From a virus, in the IMG/VR virus record IMGVR_UViG_3300021963_006030, positions 1 through 24,962 of that record: a stretch of 24,962 bases of DNA, one strand, 5' to 3'. The first letter of the stretch is position 1; each line of letters opens with the position of its first letter. The notes below the pieces were generated by a model, which did not search any database, was not told where the DNA came from, and saw only the letters and a list, made by a program, of their open reading frames with translations. The position numbers and the translations under genes were made by a program. This document shows, one piece after another, positions 1 to 5,477 of this stretch.

Positions 1-298
1 GCTCCGCACCCATACCTTCCCTCCCTCTCCACAAATTTATAATATGGGCCTTTCAAAAGAGCACGTAGCGGTGGGAGGAGTACTAGGCCACGCGACGCGA
101 GCGAGTTTTGGCCCCGGGGGGTCGTCATGCGCTGGGTGCATGGGAGCTATGCTATGCGTGGAGTGCAGGGCAGGGTTGCGTGCGGCGCGGGGCGATCACG
201 GTTTCGTGACTTGCGAAGCGCGGCGCGGCGTGCGAGGCGTGGGACGTGGCCAAGGCAGCGCACAACGCGCATGACCAGCGCCACCATAGGAGACTATC
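1..298. other. Left-edge region, no convincing gene
   Basis: I see no supported gene here. A TATAAT hexamer lies at 38-43, but nothing resembling a -35 box stands 16-18 bases upstream. The two small open frames starting at 44 and 127 have no Shine-Dalgarno, are rich in Gly, Arg, Ala and Cys as expected from chance translation of GC-rich DNA, and the second runs into the better-supported gene at 299. The last bases (ATAGGAGACT) are the ribosome binding site of that gene. Confidence 0.5.
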
Positions 299-610
299 AT
301 GGCCAAGCATCAGTCAGACGCAACGTGGGTGCAGATCAATCCGGAGACACTTGGACCAAAGGCGTTCGGCGCGTACAATGCGTACAAGGCATTGTATCGA
401 CAAATGAAAGAGGCGCGGGAGGCGTTCGAGGCGCTGGCGGCGGGCGAAGCGGGCGCACCGGCAGGCAAGCGAATGGTGTTCGGCTATAATTTTGGGAAGC
501 TATCTGCGGCGCTGGTCGAGGATGATCGCAAGGTGGCCAAGCCTAAGGCAGGCGTTCTGTCGCTAGCCGACTTCATCGCCAACCAGGTCCAGGCGGGCGG
601 CAGGGGATAG
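299..610 (+). CDS. Hypothetical small phage protein (103 aa)
   Basis: Unrecognised protein of 103 residues. The start ATG is preceded by AGGAGA at good spacing. The middle (about residues 25-50) is a charged, alanine-rich helix (KALYRQMKEAREAFEALAAG), followed by a short FGYNFGKL segment and an alanine/valine-rich tail. There is no signal peptide, membrane segment or cysteine motif, so a small soluble, mostly helical protein is likely. It is followed 14 bases later by a possible 24-codon membrane peptide and then by a strong terminator, so it seems to be the end of a short transcription unit entering from the left. Function is unknown. Confidence 0.8.
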   Translation: MAKHQSDATWVQINPETLGPKAFGAYNAYKALYRQMKEAREAFEALAAGEAGAPAGKRMVFGYNFGKLSAALVEDDRKVAKPKAGVLSLADFIANQVQAGGRG

Positions 611-624
611 GAAGGATATCCGTC

Positions 625-699
625 TTGATAGTCGTCGCGCTGGTAGCTAGCTTCGTCCTAGCCCTGTGTATTCATCGCGCTATTCACGGCGCACCGTAG
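625..699 (+). CDS. Possible 24-residue membrane peptide
   Basis: A short open frame starting with TTG encodes a single hydrophobic segment (VVALVASFVLALCI) followed by a short basic tail HRAIHGAP. The ribosome binding site is good: GGAAGGAT ends about eight bases before the TTG. The frame starts 14 bases after the stop of the preceding gene and ends 8 bases before a terminator stem. Tiny single-pass peptides are common in phage early regions. A chance open frame of this length cannot be excluded. A second tiny membrane peptide with a similar plan lies at 4635-4724. Confidence 0.45.
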   Translation: MIVVALVASFVLALCIHRAIHGAP

Positions 700-706
700 T
701 AGACCA

Positions 707-737
707 GGGGCGGCCTAATCAGCCGCCCCTTTGCTTT
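707..737 (+). terminator. Rho-independent terminator
   Basis: Perfect 8-bp stem GGGGCGGC/GCCGCCCC (707-714 with 722-729), 7-base loop, then TTTGCTTT. It closes the transcription unit containing the 103-residue gene. Confidence 0.85.
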
Positions 738-747
738 GCGCCGAGTA

Positions 748-850
748 GAACATAACGCGAACGCAACAATCGCCAACGCGGCCCGCTGGCGCGCTTCGCT
801 ACCGGGCGCTACCCCTACCGCCGACCGTGGCAGCAAACGCGCCAGCGGGC
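748..850 (+). repeat. Post-terminator repeat element, copy A, with 13-bp inverted repeat
   Basis: Begins with GAACATAACGCGAACGC (748-764), which differs at one position from 4214-4230. It ends with CGCGCCAGC (838-846), matched at 4297-4305. The distance between the two blocks is similar in both copies (90 and 83 bases), and both copies start just after a terminator. Within this copy, 781-793 and 838-850 form a perfect 13-bp inverted repeat with a 44-base spacer. The element looks non-coding; its role is unknown. Confidence 0.55.
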
Positions 851-900
851 TTGCAAACGCGGCGCAAGGCCCATTCCCGGGCCGTGCGGGCTCGGCTCCG

Positions 901-1225
901 GCTCATGTGACCCTCATAAACCCCTCATGTATCCTTCATCCCCCCCTTATAGGCTTATACCAGAAACATCGCGCGAGGGTCTGCCTCCCGTGGTCTGGCG
1001 CTATATCCGTGCCTCTGGGTCGTCCCGCCGGTCTATCTGGCCCTAGGCTACTACACACATATACGTACCACAGGGGACAGGGGAGGACACACCGCAGGGG
1101 ACGGCCAACCATGGCGAGACCGTAGGAGGCAGGGCTACGCGGCAACTTTCGGCTATAAGCCTATAAGGGCCACATGAGGGGACGATTAGGGGGCCATGAG
1201 GGGATCATGAGGCACAGGAGCGGGA
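901..1225. repeat. Large imperfect inverted repeat with ATGAGGGG-type iterons
   Basis: A perfect 16-bp inverted repeat joins 944-959 (CCCTTATAGGCTTATA) and 1154-1169 (TATAAGCCTATAAGGG). The symmetry continues inwards imperfectly: CTGCCTCCCGTGGTCT near 979-995 pairs with GAGACCGTAGGAGGCAG near 1113-1130. It also continues outwards as iteron-like words. CCCTCAT and CCCCTCATGT (911-929) lie on the left arm; CATGAGGGG (1172 and 1194) and ATCATGAGG (about 1205) lie on the right arm in inverted orientation. The centre is near 1057, and it contains short repeats of CAGGGGAC. No gene is supported inside. Candidate roles are a replication origin, a packaging or resolution site, or a mobile-element remnant. 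Confidence 0.6.
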
Positions 1226-1285
1226 GGAATGGCCGATTAGGCCCTTGAGCGCCCTTGCTTGGGCTATCAGGGCGCACAATTTGCG

Positions 1286-1314
1286 TTGATTTCTCAACGG
1301 GTTAGTGGTATCAT
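1286..1314 (+). promoter_or_regulatory. Promoter P1, sigma70-type with extended -10
   Basis: TTGATT (1286-1291), 17-base spacer, TATCAT (1309-1314), preceded by TGG, an extended -10. It shares TTGATTTCT and GTGGTAT with promoter P3 at 7272. Predicted transcription starts near 1320. The first supported start codon is at 1770, so the leader would be about 450 bases and would contain five copies of the dispersed CGTGGCTAGTT motif. Confidence 0.75.
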
Positions 1315-1769
1315 GGGTTTAGAATCGCAGCGTTACCTTGCAAGCACAAGGGTCTGAACGTGGCTAGTTGTCCTACATTCCCGTGGAACGCCTTGACGGT
1401 GGCTAGTTGTCCAGCTATGGGCAGAGGCTACGCGGCGCGGAGCTATGCGTCCGGCGCATGGCAGACCCGCGAAATGAACATGGCGTTCATGGTTTGGCCA
1501 TGGTACAATCGACGCCAAGGCCAATCCCTGACGGTGGCTAGTGGCTACTAAGGCGGATTGGACGTAGCTAGTTTATCTACCACGCTAACCGACCCGTACA
1601 GCGAACGGAATGTCGCTGGGCTGTTTGACAACGCTTGTGCAAGGCTAACCTGGGTTAGCTAGGAGCGCATAGGCTACATACTACGCAGGAATTGCGCAGG
1701 TGGAGGGTGGGTTTGACGGTGGCTAGCACGCTACCGTGCTTTAACCCATCAACCATCTGAGGATAACCG
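1315..1769 (+). other. Long non-coding leader downstream of P1
   Basis: No gene is supported. The stretch carries motif copies at 1355, 1393, 1528, 1558 and 1713, and a 7-bp palindrome GCTAACC-TG-GGTTAGC (1644-1659) that could be an operator or a small hairpin. The open frame across 1360-1551 gets its repeated residues (LTVAS) simply from the motif copies. The region ends with the ribosome binding site GAGGA of the gene at 1770. Confidence 0.5.
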
Positions 1770-1934
1770 ATGTACATTCTTCATATCAACATCAAGCTAC
1801 CACGAAACCTGTCAATACAACGCAGAGAGTCACACGGAACTATCGGCGCCTTGAACGTGGCTATTCGTGGCATTCTAAGTGAGCATACGAATGCTCACAG
1901 CTTCGTGTTCACCTTGGTTCCGGTGAAGTCATGA
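1770..1934 (+). CDS. Hypothetical small protein (54 aa)
   Basis: A 54-residue open frame (MYILHINIKLPRN... ending FVFTLVPVKS) starts at ATG with GAGGA six bases upstream. Its TGA overlaps the next ATG as ATGA, the coupling style used throughout this genome, which is the main reason to accept so short a gene. The middle contains RRESHGTIGALNVAIRGIL, a small basic helix-like stretch. The copy of the dispersed motif at 1851 lies inside this frame and encodes LNVAI. There is no membrane segment and no recognised family. Confidence 0.6.
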   Translation: MYILHINIKLPRNLSIQRRESHGTIGALNVAIRGILSEHTNAHSFVFTLVPVKS

Positions 1935-2137
1935 CCAAAGAACGTTCCCCTTACTACCACGCCTCCGACCCTACCTACCGCGTGATCTACCGCCCCTCCC
2001 AGCGGTGGGTTGCACAACGCAAGGGTTACGAAAAGGCTACCCGCGAGCTAGACCCTTGGGAGGACTTACACTCTCCCGTGGATACGCGGGATGAGGCGTT
2101 GAGGATCATGCGGAAGAGGATGCCTGAGCGTAGCTAG
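1931..2137 (+). CDS. Hypothetical basic protein (68 aa)
   Basis: A 68-residue protein rich in Arg, Lys, Tyr and Pro (YHASDPTYRVIYRPSQRWV, then a charged C-terminal helix DEALRIMRKRMPERS). It is coupled by ATGA to the 54-residue gene. The TAG stop sits inside motif copy 7 (2124-2143). The pattern of a short aromatic strand and then a helix suggests a compact small protein of the kind phages use to bind host factors, but no family is recognised. Confidence 0.65.
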   Translation: MTKERSPYYHASDPTYRVIYRPSQRWVAQRKGYEKATRELDPWEDLHSPVDTRDEALRIMRKRMPERS

Positions 2138-2200
2138 TTTATCTGCTGAACGTGGCTAGTTGAACGTAGCTAGCAATGCTCGCTAACCCCACCCTCTACC

Positions 2201-2298
2201 TGTGCAATCCTGCACAATCTATCCGGCTCACAGCCGGATATCCCATACGGTGGCTTACCCCACCGTATAACCCGCCGCGACCATAGAACCTAGGTTCG
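2201..2298 (+). ncRNA. Hairpin-rich leader, possible structured RNA
   Basis: Three perfect hairpins stand in tandem: TGTGCA/TGCACA (2201-2216, 4-base loop), ATCCGGCT/AGCCGGAT (2221-2239, 3-base loop) and ATACGGTGG/CCACCGTAT (2245-2268, 6-base loop). A 12-base palindrome GAACCTAGGTTC follows at 2287-2298. A further bulged stem can form from GCCCA (2346) with ACCGTA against TACGGTTGGGC (2393-2403), just before the ribosome binding site of the gene at 2422. None is followed by a T-run, so they are not intrinsic terminators. A structured 5' leader or small RNA is plausible. The 2138-2421 gap holds no supported gene. Confidence 0.45.
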
Positions 2299-2421
2299 TG
2301 AGGGGCCGCTGTCTGTGTGTAACGAGGTGCGAACATCCTGTAAGCGCCCAAAAGACACCGTACAAGCCCTTATGACCGAAGCAATCCTAAGTTACGGTTG
2401 GGCACTACCAGGAGTACTCAA

Positions 2422-3093
2422 ATGGCAGACGAAGCAGAGGTGCTTGACAATCTCGCGGTTGTCGAGGATGCACCGGGCACGGTTCCTACCTCCGTGCTCA
2501 AGGTTCCGGTAACGAAAGGCAAGGGGATTGTCGAGATCAACACCGACGAACTCCCTGACGAAGTGTACCGGGAAGCCTTGCTACTCGGCTTGAAGGAACT
2601 GGCCAATCGTGGGATGAGTAAGCTCACCAAGGCCAGCACCAAAGGCGACGAAGCGAAGCTGAAAGCTCTCGCAATGGAGCAGGCAGCCCAGAACGTCGAC
2701 GCAATCAAGGCCGGGAAAATCCGCTTCTCTGGCGCGAAGGTGAAGTCCTCCGTGTCCCGCGAAGTGACTACCGAAGCTACCCGCTTGGCTAAGAACGTGG
2801 TGAAGGACGAGATCAAGAAGGCTGGTCAGAAGATCAGTCATTACGCGGCCTCGGAGATCACCAAAGCAGCTAAGGCACTTCTCGAAGCTGATGCCTCTTA
2901 CTTCAAGATGGCAGAGGAGAACCTCGCGAAGCGTACCGCTGCTCCGGTCAAGCTGAACATCTCCGGGCTTATCAAGGCTGACCCCAAGCTGGTCGCGAAG
3001 GCTGAGAAGGACAAGGCTGACCGTAAGGCTCAGCTTAGTGCCAAGCAGGCTGGAAAGACCGCTACTCGGCAGAAGCCCGGCGCACGCGCCTAA
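2422..3093 (+). CDS. Lysine/alanine-rich hypothetical protein (223 aa)
   Basis: Unrecognised 223-residue protein. The start is the ATG at 2422, with AGGAG seven bases upstream; an in-frame TTG at 2398 is further upstream and has no better site. The N-terminal 50 residues are acidic to neutral (MADEAEVLDNL... INTDELPDEVYREALLLGLKEL). From about residue 60 the protein becomes strongly helical and rich in Lys and Ala, and the last 40 residues (KAEKDKADRKAQL to the end) are very basic. That composition fits a nucleic-acid-binding or abundant structural early protein, but this is inference. It sits in the P1 unit behind a heavily structured leader, which may mean that its expression is controlled at RNA level. 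Confidence 0.85.
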   Translation: MADEAEVLDNLAVVEDAPGTVPTSVLKVPVTKGKGIVEINTDELPDEVYREALLLGLKELANRGMSKLTKASTKGDEAKLKALAMEQAAQNVDAIKAGKIRFSGAKVKSSVSREVTTEATRLAKNVVKDEIKKAGQKISHYAASEITKAAKALLEADASYFKMAEENLAKRTAAPVKLNISGLIKADPKLVAKAEKDKADRKAQLSAKQAGKTATRQKPGARA

Positions 3094-3098
3094 CTACC

Positions 3099-3337
3099 GA
3101 AGGCTTCACGCGCCTTCAAGCCTAGCAGCAATGTGAACGAATGGTACGAAGAAGCTGAGTGCGATTGCACGCTACCCCAATCTTCCGCAATCGCACTCAG
3201 CCGATCTATCACGTAGTCATAGGATGCTAGGTGACTGAACGTAGCTAGTTCGATGCCAGTAGCATCAGGCGGAGTGAGCAATGCGGGACGCTTACATACC
3301 TATAAGGCTAGGTAGCGTAGCCCCAGGATCACTCCGC
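3099..3337 (+). promoter_or_regulatory. Structured leader of the coiled-coil gene
   Basis: Four inverted repeats are packed into the gap between two genes. GAAGGC/GCCTTC (3099-3117) follows the preceding stop. A perfect 15-bp inverted repeat links 3154-3168 and 3187-3201 (arm GCTGAGTGCGATTGC) with an 18-base loop. GATGC/GCATC is at 3252-3266. GCGGAGTGA/TCACTCCGC (3269-3277 with 3329-3337) encloses a smaller GGCTA/TAGCC hairpin (3306-3322). Motif copy 10 lies at 3235. No stem is followed by a T-run. The 3094-3380 gap holds no supported gene, so the DNA is best read as a structured 5' leader or processing region. Confidence 0.5.
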
Positions 3338-3380
3338 ACTTCCTTTCTACCCCTTCAACCAAGCAACAGGAAATCCTACC

Positions 3381-4148
3381 ATGACCGATGGAACCACGGC
3401 TGTACAGGTCAGCCCCATCCCTACGGAGGAAGACATGAACAAGGTCCAGCAGATCATCAAGCAAGGGCTGGACTCAATCCTCCAACTCTCCCAGATGAAC
3501 CGCGAGGTTACGACCCTTCGCGGAGAGATCGGAGAGCTAAAGGCGGATATCGCGTATGTCCGCGACCGCAACCGAGACTTGGATCAGCACCTCGCAGAGT
3601 TGCGAAACCAGCGGGACAAGGTTCAGAGCGAGCTATCCCAAGCACAGAACGAGCTTGTTCAGGTCACCTCGCAGAAAGACCGCTTTGCTGCCTCAATCGA
3701 GAGTAGTGACAAGACGATCGCTGACCTGCGCGAACAACTCGCCACTACCCGCAAGGAACGCGACGACTACGCCAACGAGGCGATGAAGGCCCTCGATGAC
3801 GCGAAGGAGGCGAAGGAGAAGCTGGACGAGATCAAGAGCTTCGCGAAGTCGGCGTTTGGGCTTGTGGGAGGGGACCATCCTGCGCCAAAGATTGTGGAGC
3901 CTGCGCCGGAACTCTACAATCCGCCGCCTGTAGATGAATACCCGATCCCTCTCGGTGAAGGCCCGGTAGACCTTCCCGGTACTGCACCGACCTTCGAACC
4001 TGCGCCTATCGAGGACAAGCCTTGGTGGGAGCGTGAGGCAGAAGCTAACAAGCCTGCGCCAGTTGAGGAGCCCAAGCCCTTCGACTTCAACAAGCCCCAT
4101 CACTGGGACAGCGAAGCCGGTAAGTACGTCTATACCACGCAAGCCTAA
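3381..4148 (+). CDS. Coiled-coil protein with proline-rich tail (255 aa)
   Basis: A 255-residue protein with three parts. Residues 1-35 are a short N-terminus. Residues about 36-155 form a long heptad-patterned coiled coil (REVTTLRGEIGELKADIAYV and RDRNRDLDQHLAELRNQRDK), so the protein probably oligomerises. The C-terminal 90 residues are rich in Pro, Glu and Trp (PAPELYNPPPVDEY, PWWEREAEANKPAP) and end in HHWDSEAGKYVYTTQA, which looks disordered. There is no membrane segment. It is the last gene of the P1 unit, directly before a strong terminator. The ATG is preceded by AGGA about ten bases upstream. Family unknown; a scaffold-like or host-takeover role would be a guess. Confidence 0.85.
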   Translation: MTDGTTAVQVSPIPTEEDMNKVQQIIKQGLDSILQLSQMNREVTTLRGEIGELKADIAYVRDRNRDLDQHLAELRNQRDKVQSELSQAQNELVQVTSQKDRFAASIESSDKTIADLREQLATTRKERDDYANEAMKALDDAKEAKEKLDEIKSFAKSAFGLVGGDHPAPKIVEPAPELYNPPPVDEYPIPLGEGPVDLPGTAPTFEPAPIEDKPWWEREAEANKPAPVEEPKPFDFNKPHHWDSEAGKYVYTTQA

Positions 4149-4166
4149 CCTGCGCTGACCCCAACA

Positions 4167-4204
4167 AGCCCCGGATGGCTCACGCTGTCCGGGGCTTTTT
4201 ATTT
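4167..4204 (+). terminator. Rho-independent terminator
   Basis: Perfect 9-bp stem AGCCCCGGA/TCCGGGGCT (4167-4175 with 4188-4196), 12-base loop, followed by TTTTATTT. It ends the P1 transcription unit after the coiled-coil gene. Confidence 0.93.
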
Positions 4205-4213
4205 GCTCGCGTG

Positions 4214-4305
4214 GAACAAAACGCGAACGCCCCTCTACGCCCCAAGGGCTCGCGCTACCTCGCCCCTTGGCCATCCTACCAGCCCGGTTCGCCAAGCGCG
4301 CCAGC
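4214..4305 (+). repeat. Post-terminator repeat element, copy B
   Basis: Diverged copy of the element at 748-850. GAACAAAACGCGAACGC (4214-4230) and GCGCGCCAGC (4296-4305) match copy A at similar spacing, and the copy again lies directly behind an intrinsic terminator. A CCAAGGG/CCCTTGG pair lies between them. The open frame at 4175-4384 crosses the terminator stem and is not accepted as a gene. Confidence 0.5.
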
Positions 4306-4387
4306 AAGCCGCGCAAGCGACCGTAGGCCCATCGTAGCGGCGCTCGACCATCCCCCAACGCCACTATCCCATAAGGGAATTTAAGCC

Positions 4388-4416
4388 TTGACTTTGTTCA
4401 CCTTTTGTGCTATAGT
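4388..4416 (+). promoter_or_regulatory. Promoter P2, sigma70-type with extended -10
   Basis: TTGACT (4388-4393), exactly 17 bases, TATAGT (4411-4416), with TGC before the -10. This is the best host-type promoter in the window. Predicted start is near 4423, giving a leader of about 20 bases with GGAGG just before the GTG at 4442. It should drive the chain of small genes 4442-7250. Confidence 0.88.
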
Positions 4417-4441
4417 GGTAGCATAATCGGAGGAACCTACC

Positions 4442-4642
4442 GTGGACAGACCCCACCACTCCCATCCTACCTTCCGCGCGTGGCTAGAGCAGGTCGCGCG
4501 CCAGAGCTTCCACACGCAAGGGCTCCCGCCAGCGGAGGGACACGCTACCTTGCGCGCTACTTCGCGCGTGGGCGAAGCTGAGGAATACGAGGGCGAGGCC
4601 GCATCGCGTGGGTTAGATCACAGGGGCTTTCAACGTGATTGA
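4442..4642 (+). CDS. Hypothetical His/Arg-rich small protein (66 aa)
   Basis: First gene after P2. It starts with GTG and has an excellent GGAGG seven bases upstream. The 66-residue product is hydrophilic, rich in His near the N-terminus (PHHSHPTF) and in Glu, Arg and Gly near the C-terminus (GEAEEYEGEAASRG). There is no predicted membrane segment and no known family. It overlaps the next small gene by 8 bases. Confidence 0.7.
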   Translation: MDRPHHSHPTFRAWLEQVARQSFHTQGLPPAEGHATLRATSRVGEAEEYEGEAASRGLDHRGFQRD

Positions 4643-4724
4643 TCCTCACTGGCCCATAAGCGTGGCCGCGATCCTCATCGCCTTCATTCTCTACAAGGTT
4701 GTGTTTAGCAGGAGGTACTGGTGA
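4635..4724 (+). CDS. Tiny membrane protein (29 aa)
   Basis: A 29-codon frame from GTG at 4635 encodes IDPHWP, then one hydrophobic helix (ISVAAILIAFILYKVVF), then the basic tail SRRYW. This is the layout of a single-pass inner-membrane peptide with a cytoplasmic positive end. An in-frame TAG at 4614 makes this GTG the only usable start. Its TGA overlaps the next GTG as GTGA, and the gene in front overlaps it by 8 bases. The ribosome binding site AGGGG is weak and lies inside the previous gene, so translational coupling is likely. Function unknown; small phage membrane peptides may act on host envelope or superinfection. Confidence 0.6.
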   Translation: MIDPHWPISVAAILIAFILYKVVFSRRYW

Positions 4725-4903
4725 ACTGGCGCGAACTCGAAACCGAACTGGTCAACATCGCGAAGGAGGCGGGGTATGATGTCCTAACAGTGGCTAATAC
4801 CGGGGATAAGCTTCTTGACCACACTACTGGCGATACCCTCTCCCTCACCGACCTCGCCAAGGAGCTTGAGGATCGGTTAGAGTTCAGGAGGAAGGGGTCA
4901 TGA
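4721..4903 (+). CDS. Hypothetical acidic small protein (60 aa)
   Basis: GTG start behind a near-perfect AGGAGG. The 60-residue product has an N-terminal amphipathic helix (WRELETELVNIAKEAGYDVLTV) and a C-terminal charged helix (LTDLAKELEDRLEFRRKG), with a short polar turn between them. The fold resembles a helix-turn-helix-sized adaptor protein, but no specific family is recognised. It is coupled to the next gene by ATGA. Confidence 0.7.
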   Translation: MNWRELETELVNIAKEAGYDVLTVANTGDKLLDHTTGDTLSLTDLAKELEDRLEFRRKGS

Positions 4904-5109
4904 ACCTCCCCGACCTCCCCGAACCCTGCACCGAAGAAGCCCACACGCAAGGTTGTACCTGTTCTATACCAAGCGCCACGGCCTACGACACCGACCCCCT
5001 GAACCAAAGACAGACAAGTACTGCCCCCTACATGGTTGGGCGCGGGACCCTGACGATGAACGCGAGCGGCGCCGTGATGACGCTCTTACCGAGAGGTATT
5101 AAGCCATGA
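4900..5109 (+). CDS. Hypothetical small protein (69 aa), frame uncertain
   Basis: The 69-residue frame begins in an ATGA overlap and ends in another, so its borders fit the local style. The N-terminal half carries a Cys-rich stretch CTEEAHTQGCTC that could bind a metal. The C-terminal half of this frame (NQRQTSTAPYMVGRGTLTMN) looks less protein-like. In the -1 frame the DNA from about 4955 to TAA 5100-5102 reads KYCPLHGWARDPDDERERRR, typical of small phage Cys/His proteins. A real or apparent frameshift is therefore possible near 4970-5020. Function unknown. Confidence 0.5.
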   Translation: MNLPDLPEPCTEEAHTQGCTCSIPSATAYDTDPLNQRQTSTAPYMVGRGTLTMNASGAVMTLLPRGIKP

Positions 5110-5477
5110 TCCTCTACTCCCTCCGCTCCTCCGACTCCGGCTATCAGATCACCAAGTTCGACGATGACCTCAACCCCGAGGCTACCTACACTGTCTCCCT
5201 TTCCGAGTGCGATTGCCCAGCTGGTGTTCGACCGACTTGTCGCCATAGGAAGATGCTCGGGGTGATGGTAGATCGCTGCGACAGCGCATGGTTCTACAAT
5301 TACGATACTGGGGAGTGGCACGATCCATTTAGCTCTTCAACCCCACCCGTTGAGTTGCTTGAGCCTAGTTTATCACCTAGCCTGGACGCCAACCGTCAAC
5401 AGGCGGCGCGGGAGTTTGTGATTGAACAGAACAAGCTGATTATTAACGAACAGACCAAGCCTTGGAGGCGGGTATGA
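5106..5477 (+). CDS. SWIM-type zinc-finger-like protein (123 aa)
   Basis: The key signature is CDCPAGVRPTCRH at about residues 35-47, matching the SWIM pattern CxCx(n)CxH with n=7. In SWIM proteins these four residues bind zinc and mediate DNA or protein contact. Residues 1-33 form beta-like strands (YSLRSSDSGYQITKFD, ATYTVSL), as in many SWIM contexts. After the zinc site come a helix (RKMLGVMVDRCDSAWFYNYD) and a tail ending KPWRRV. There is no catalytic domain, so an accessory nucleic-acid or protein binder is the likeliest reading. The gene begins in an ATGA overlap and its own stop overlaps the next ATG. Confidence 0.75.
   Translation: MILYSLRSSDSGYQITKFDDDLNPEATYTVSLSECDCPAGVRPTCRHRKMLGVMVDRCDSAWFYNYDTGEWHDPFSSSTPPVELLEPSLSPSLDANRQQAAREFVIEQNKLIINEQTKPWRRV

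Larger units (their letters stand above)
1355..3252 (+). repeat. Ten dispersed copies of a CGTGGCTAGTT-type motif
   Basis: Consensus roughly YTGAACGTRGCTAGTT or YTGACGGTGGCTAGTT. Copies begin at 1355, 1393, 1528, 1558, 1713, 1851, 2124, 2146, 2160 and 3235, all on the same strand. Copies 1 and 2 share GTGGCTAGTTGTCC; copies 4 and 7 share CGTAGCTAGTTTATCT. Most are intergenic; copy 6 lies inside the 54-residue gene and copy 7 spans the stop of the 68-residue gene. I saw none after the terminator at 4167. Only one copy (1393) has a plausible -10 box 17 bases downstream (TATGGG), so they are not simply promoters. They could be operator/stoperator-like protein sites or RNA elements. Confidence 0.75.

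Noticed and set aside
44-489. Two overlapping open frames at the left edge
   Set aside because: No ribosome binding sites, chance-like composition, and the longer one overlaps the better-supported gene at 299.
736-1125. 129-codon open frame in the non-coding gap
   Set aside because: It starts inside the terminator tail, crosses two inverted repeats, has no ribosome binding site and a composition typical of translated GC-rich non-coding DNA.
1360-1551. 63-codon frame with repeated LTVAS residues
   Set aside because: The repeats come from the dispersed DNA motif read in frame; there is no ribosome site or coupling to neighbours.
2346-2403. Possible tRNA because GCCCAA pairs with TTGGGC
   Set aside because: Only 58 bases, with no cloverleaf arms or T-loop; better explained as a bulged stem in the leader.
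3154-3201. Rho-independent terminator
   Set aside because: The stem is strong but has an 18-base loop and no T-run after it.
1355-3252. CRISPR-like array
   Set aside because: Copies are short, diverged and irregularly spaced, some inside or next to genes, with no uniform spacers and no cas operon.
1355-3252. Motif copies as ordinary sigma70 promoters
   Set aside because: The word resembles a -35 box, but only the copy at 1393 has a plausible -10 box at 17 bases; the others lack one.
3281-3706. 141-codon frame overlapping the coiled-coil gene start
   Set aside because: It mostly overlaps the coiled-coil gene in another frame, and the part before it is the structured leader; the protein composition is not gene-like.
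4175-4384. 69-codon frame after the coiled-coil gene
   Set aside because: It crosses the terminator stem and the repeat element, with no ribosome binding site.
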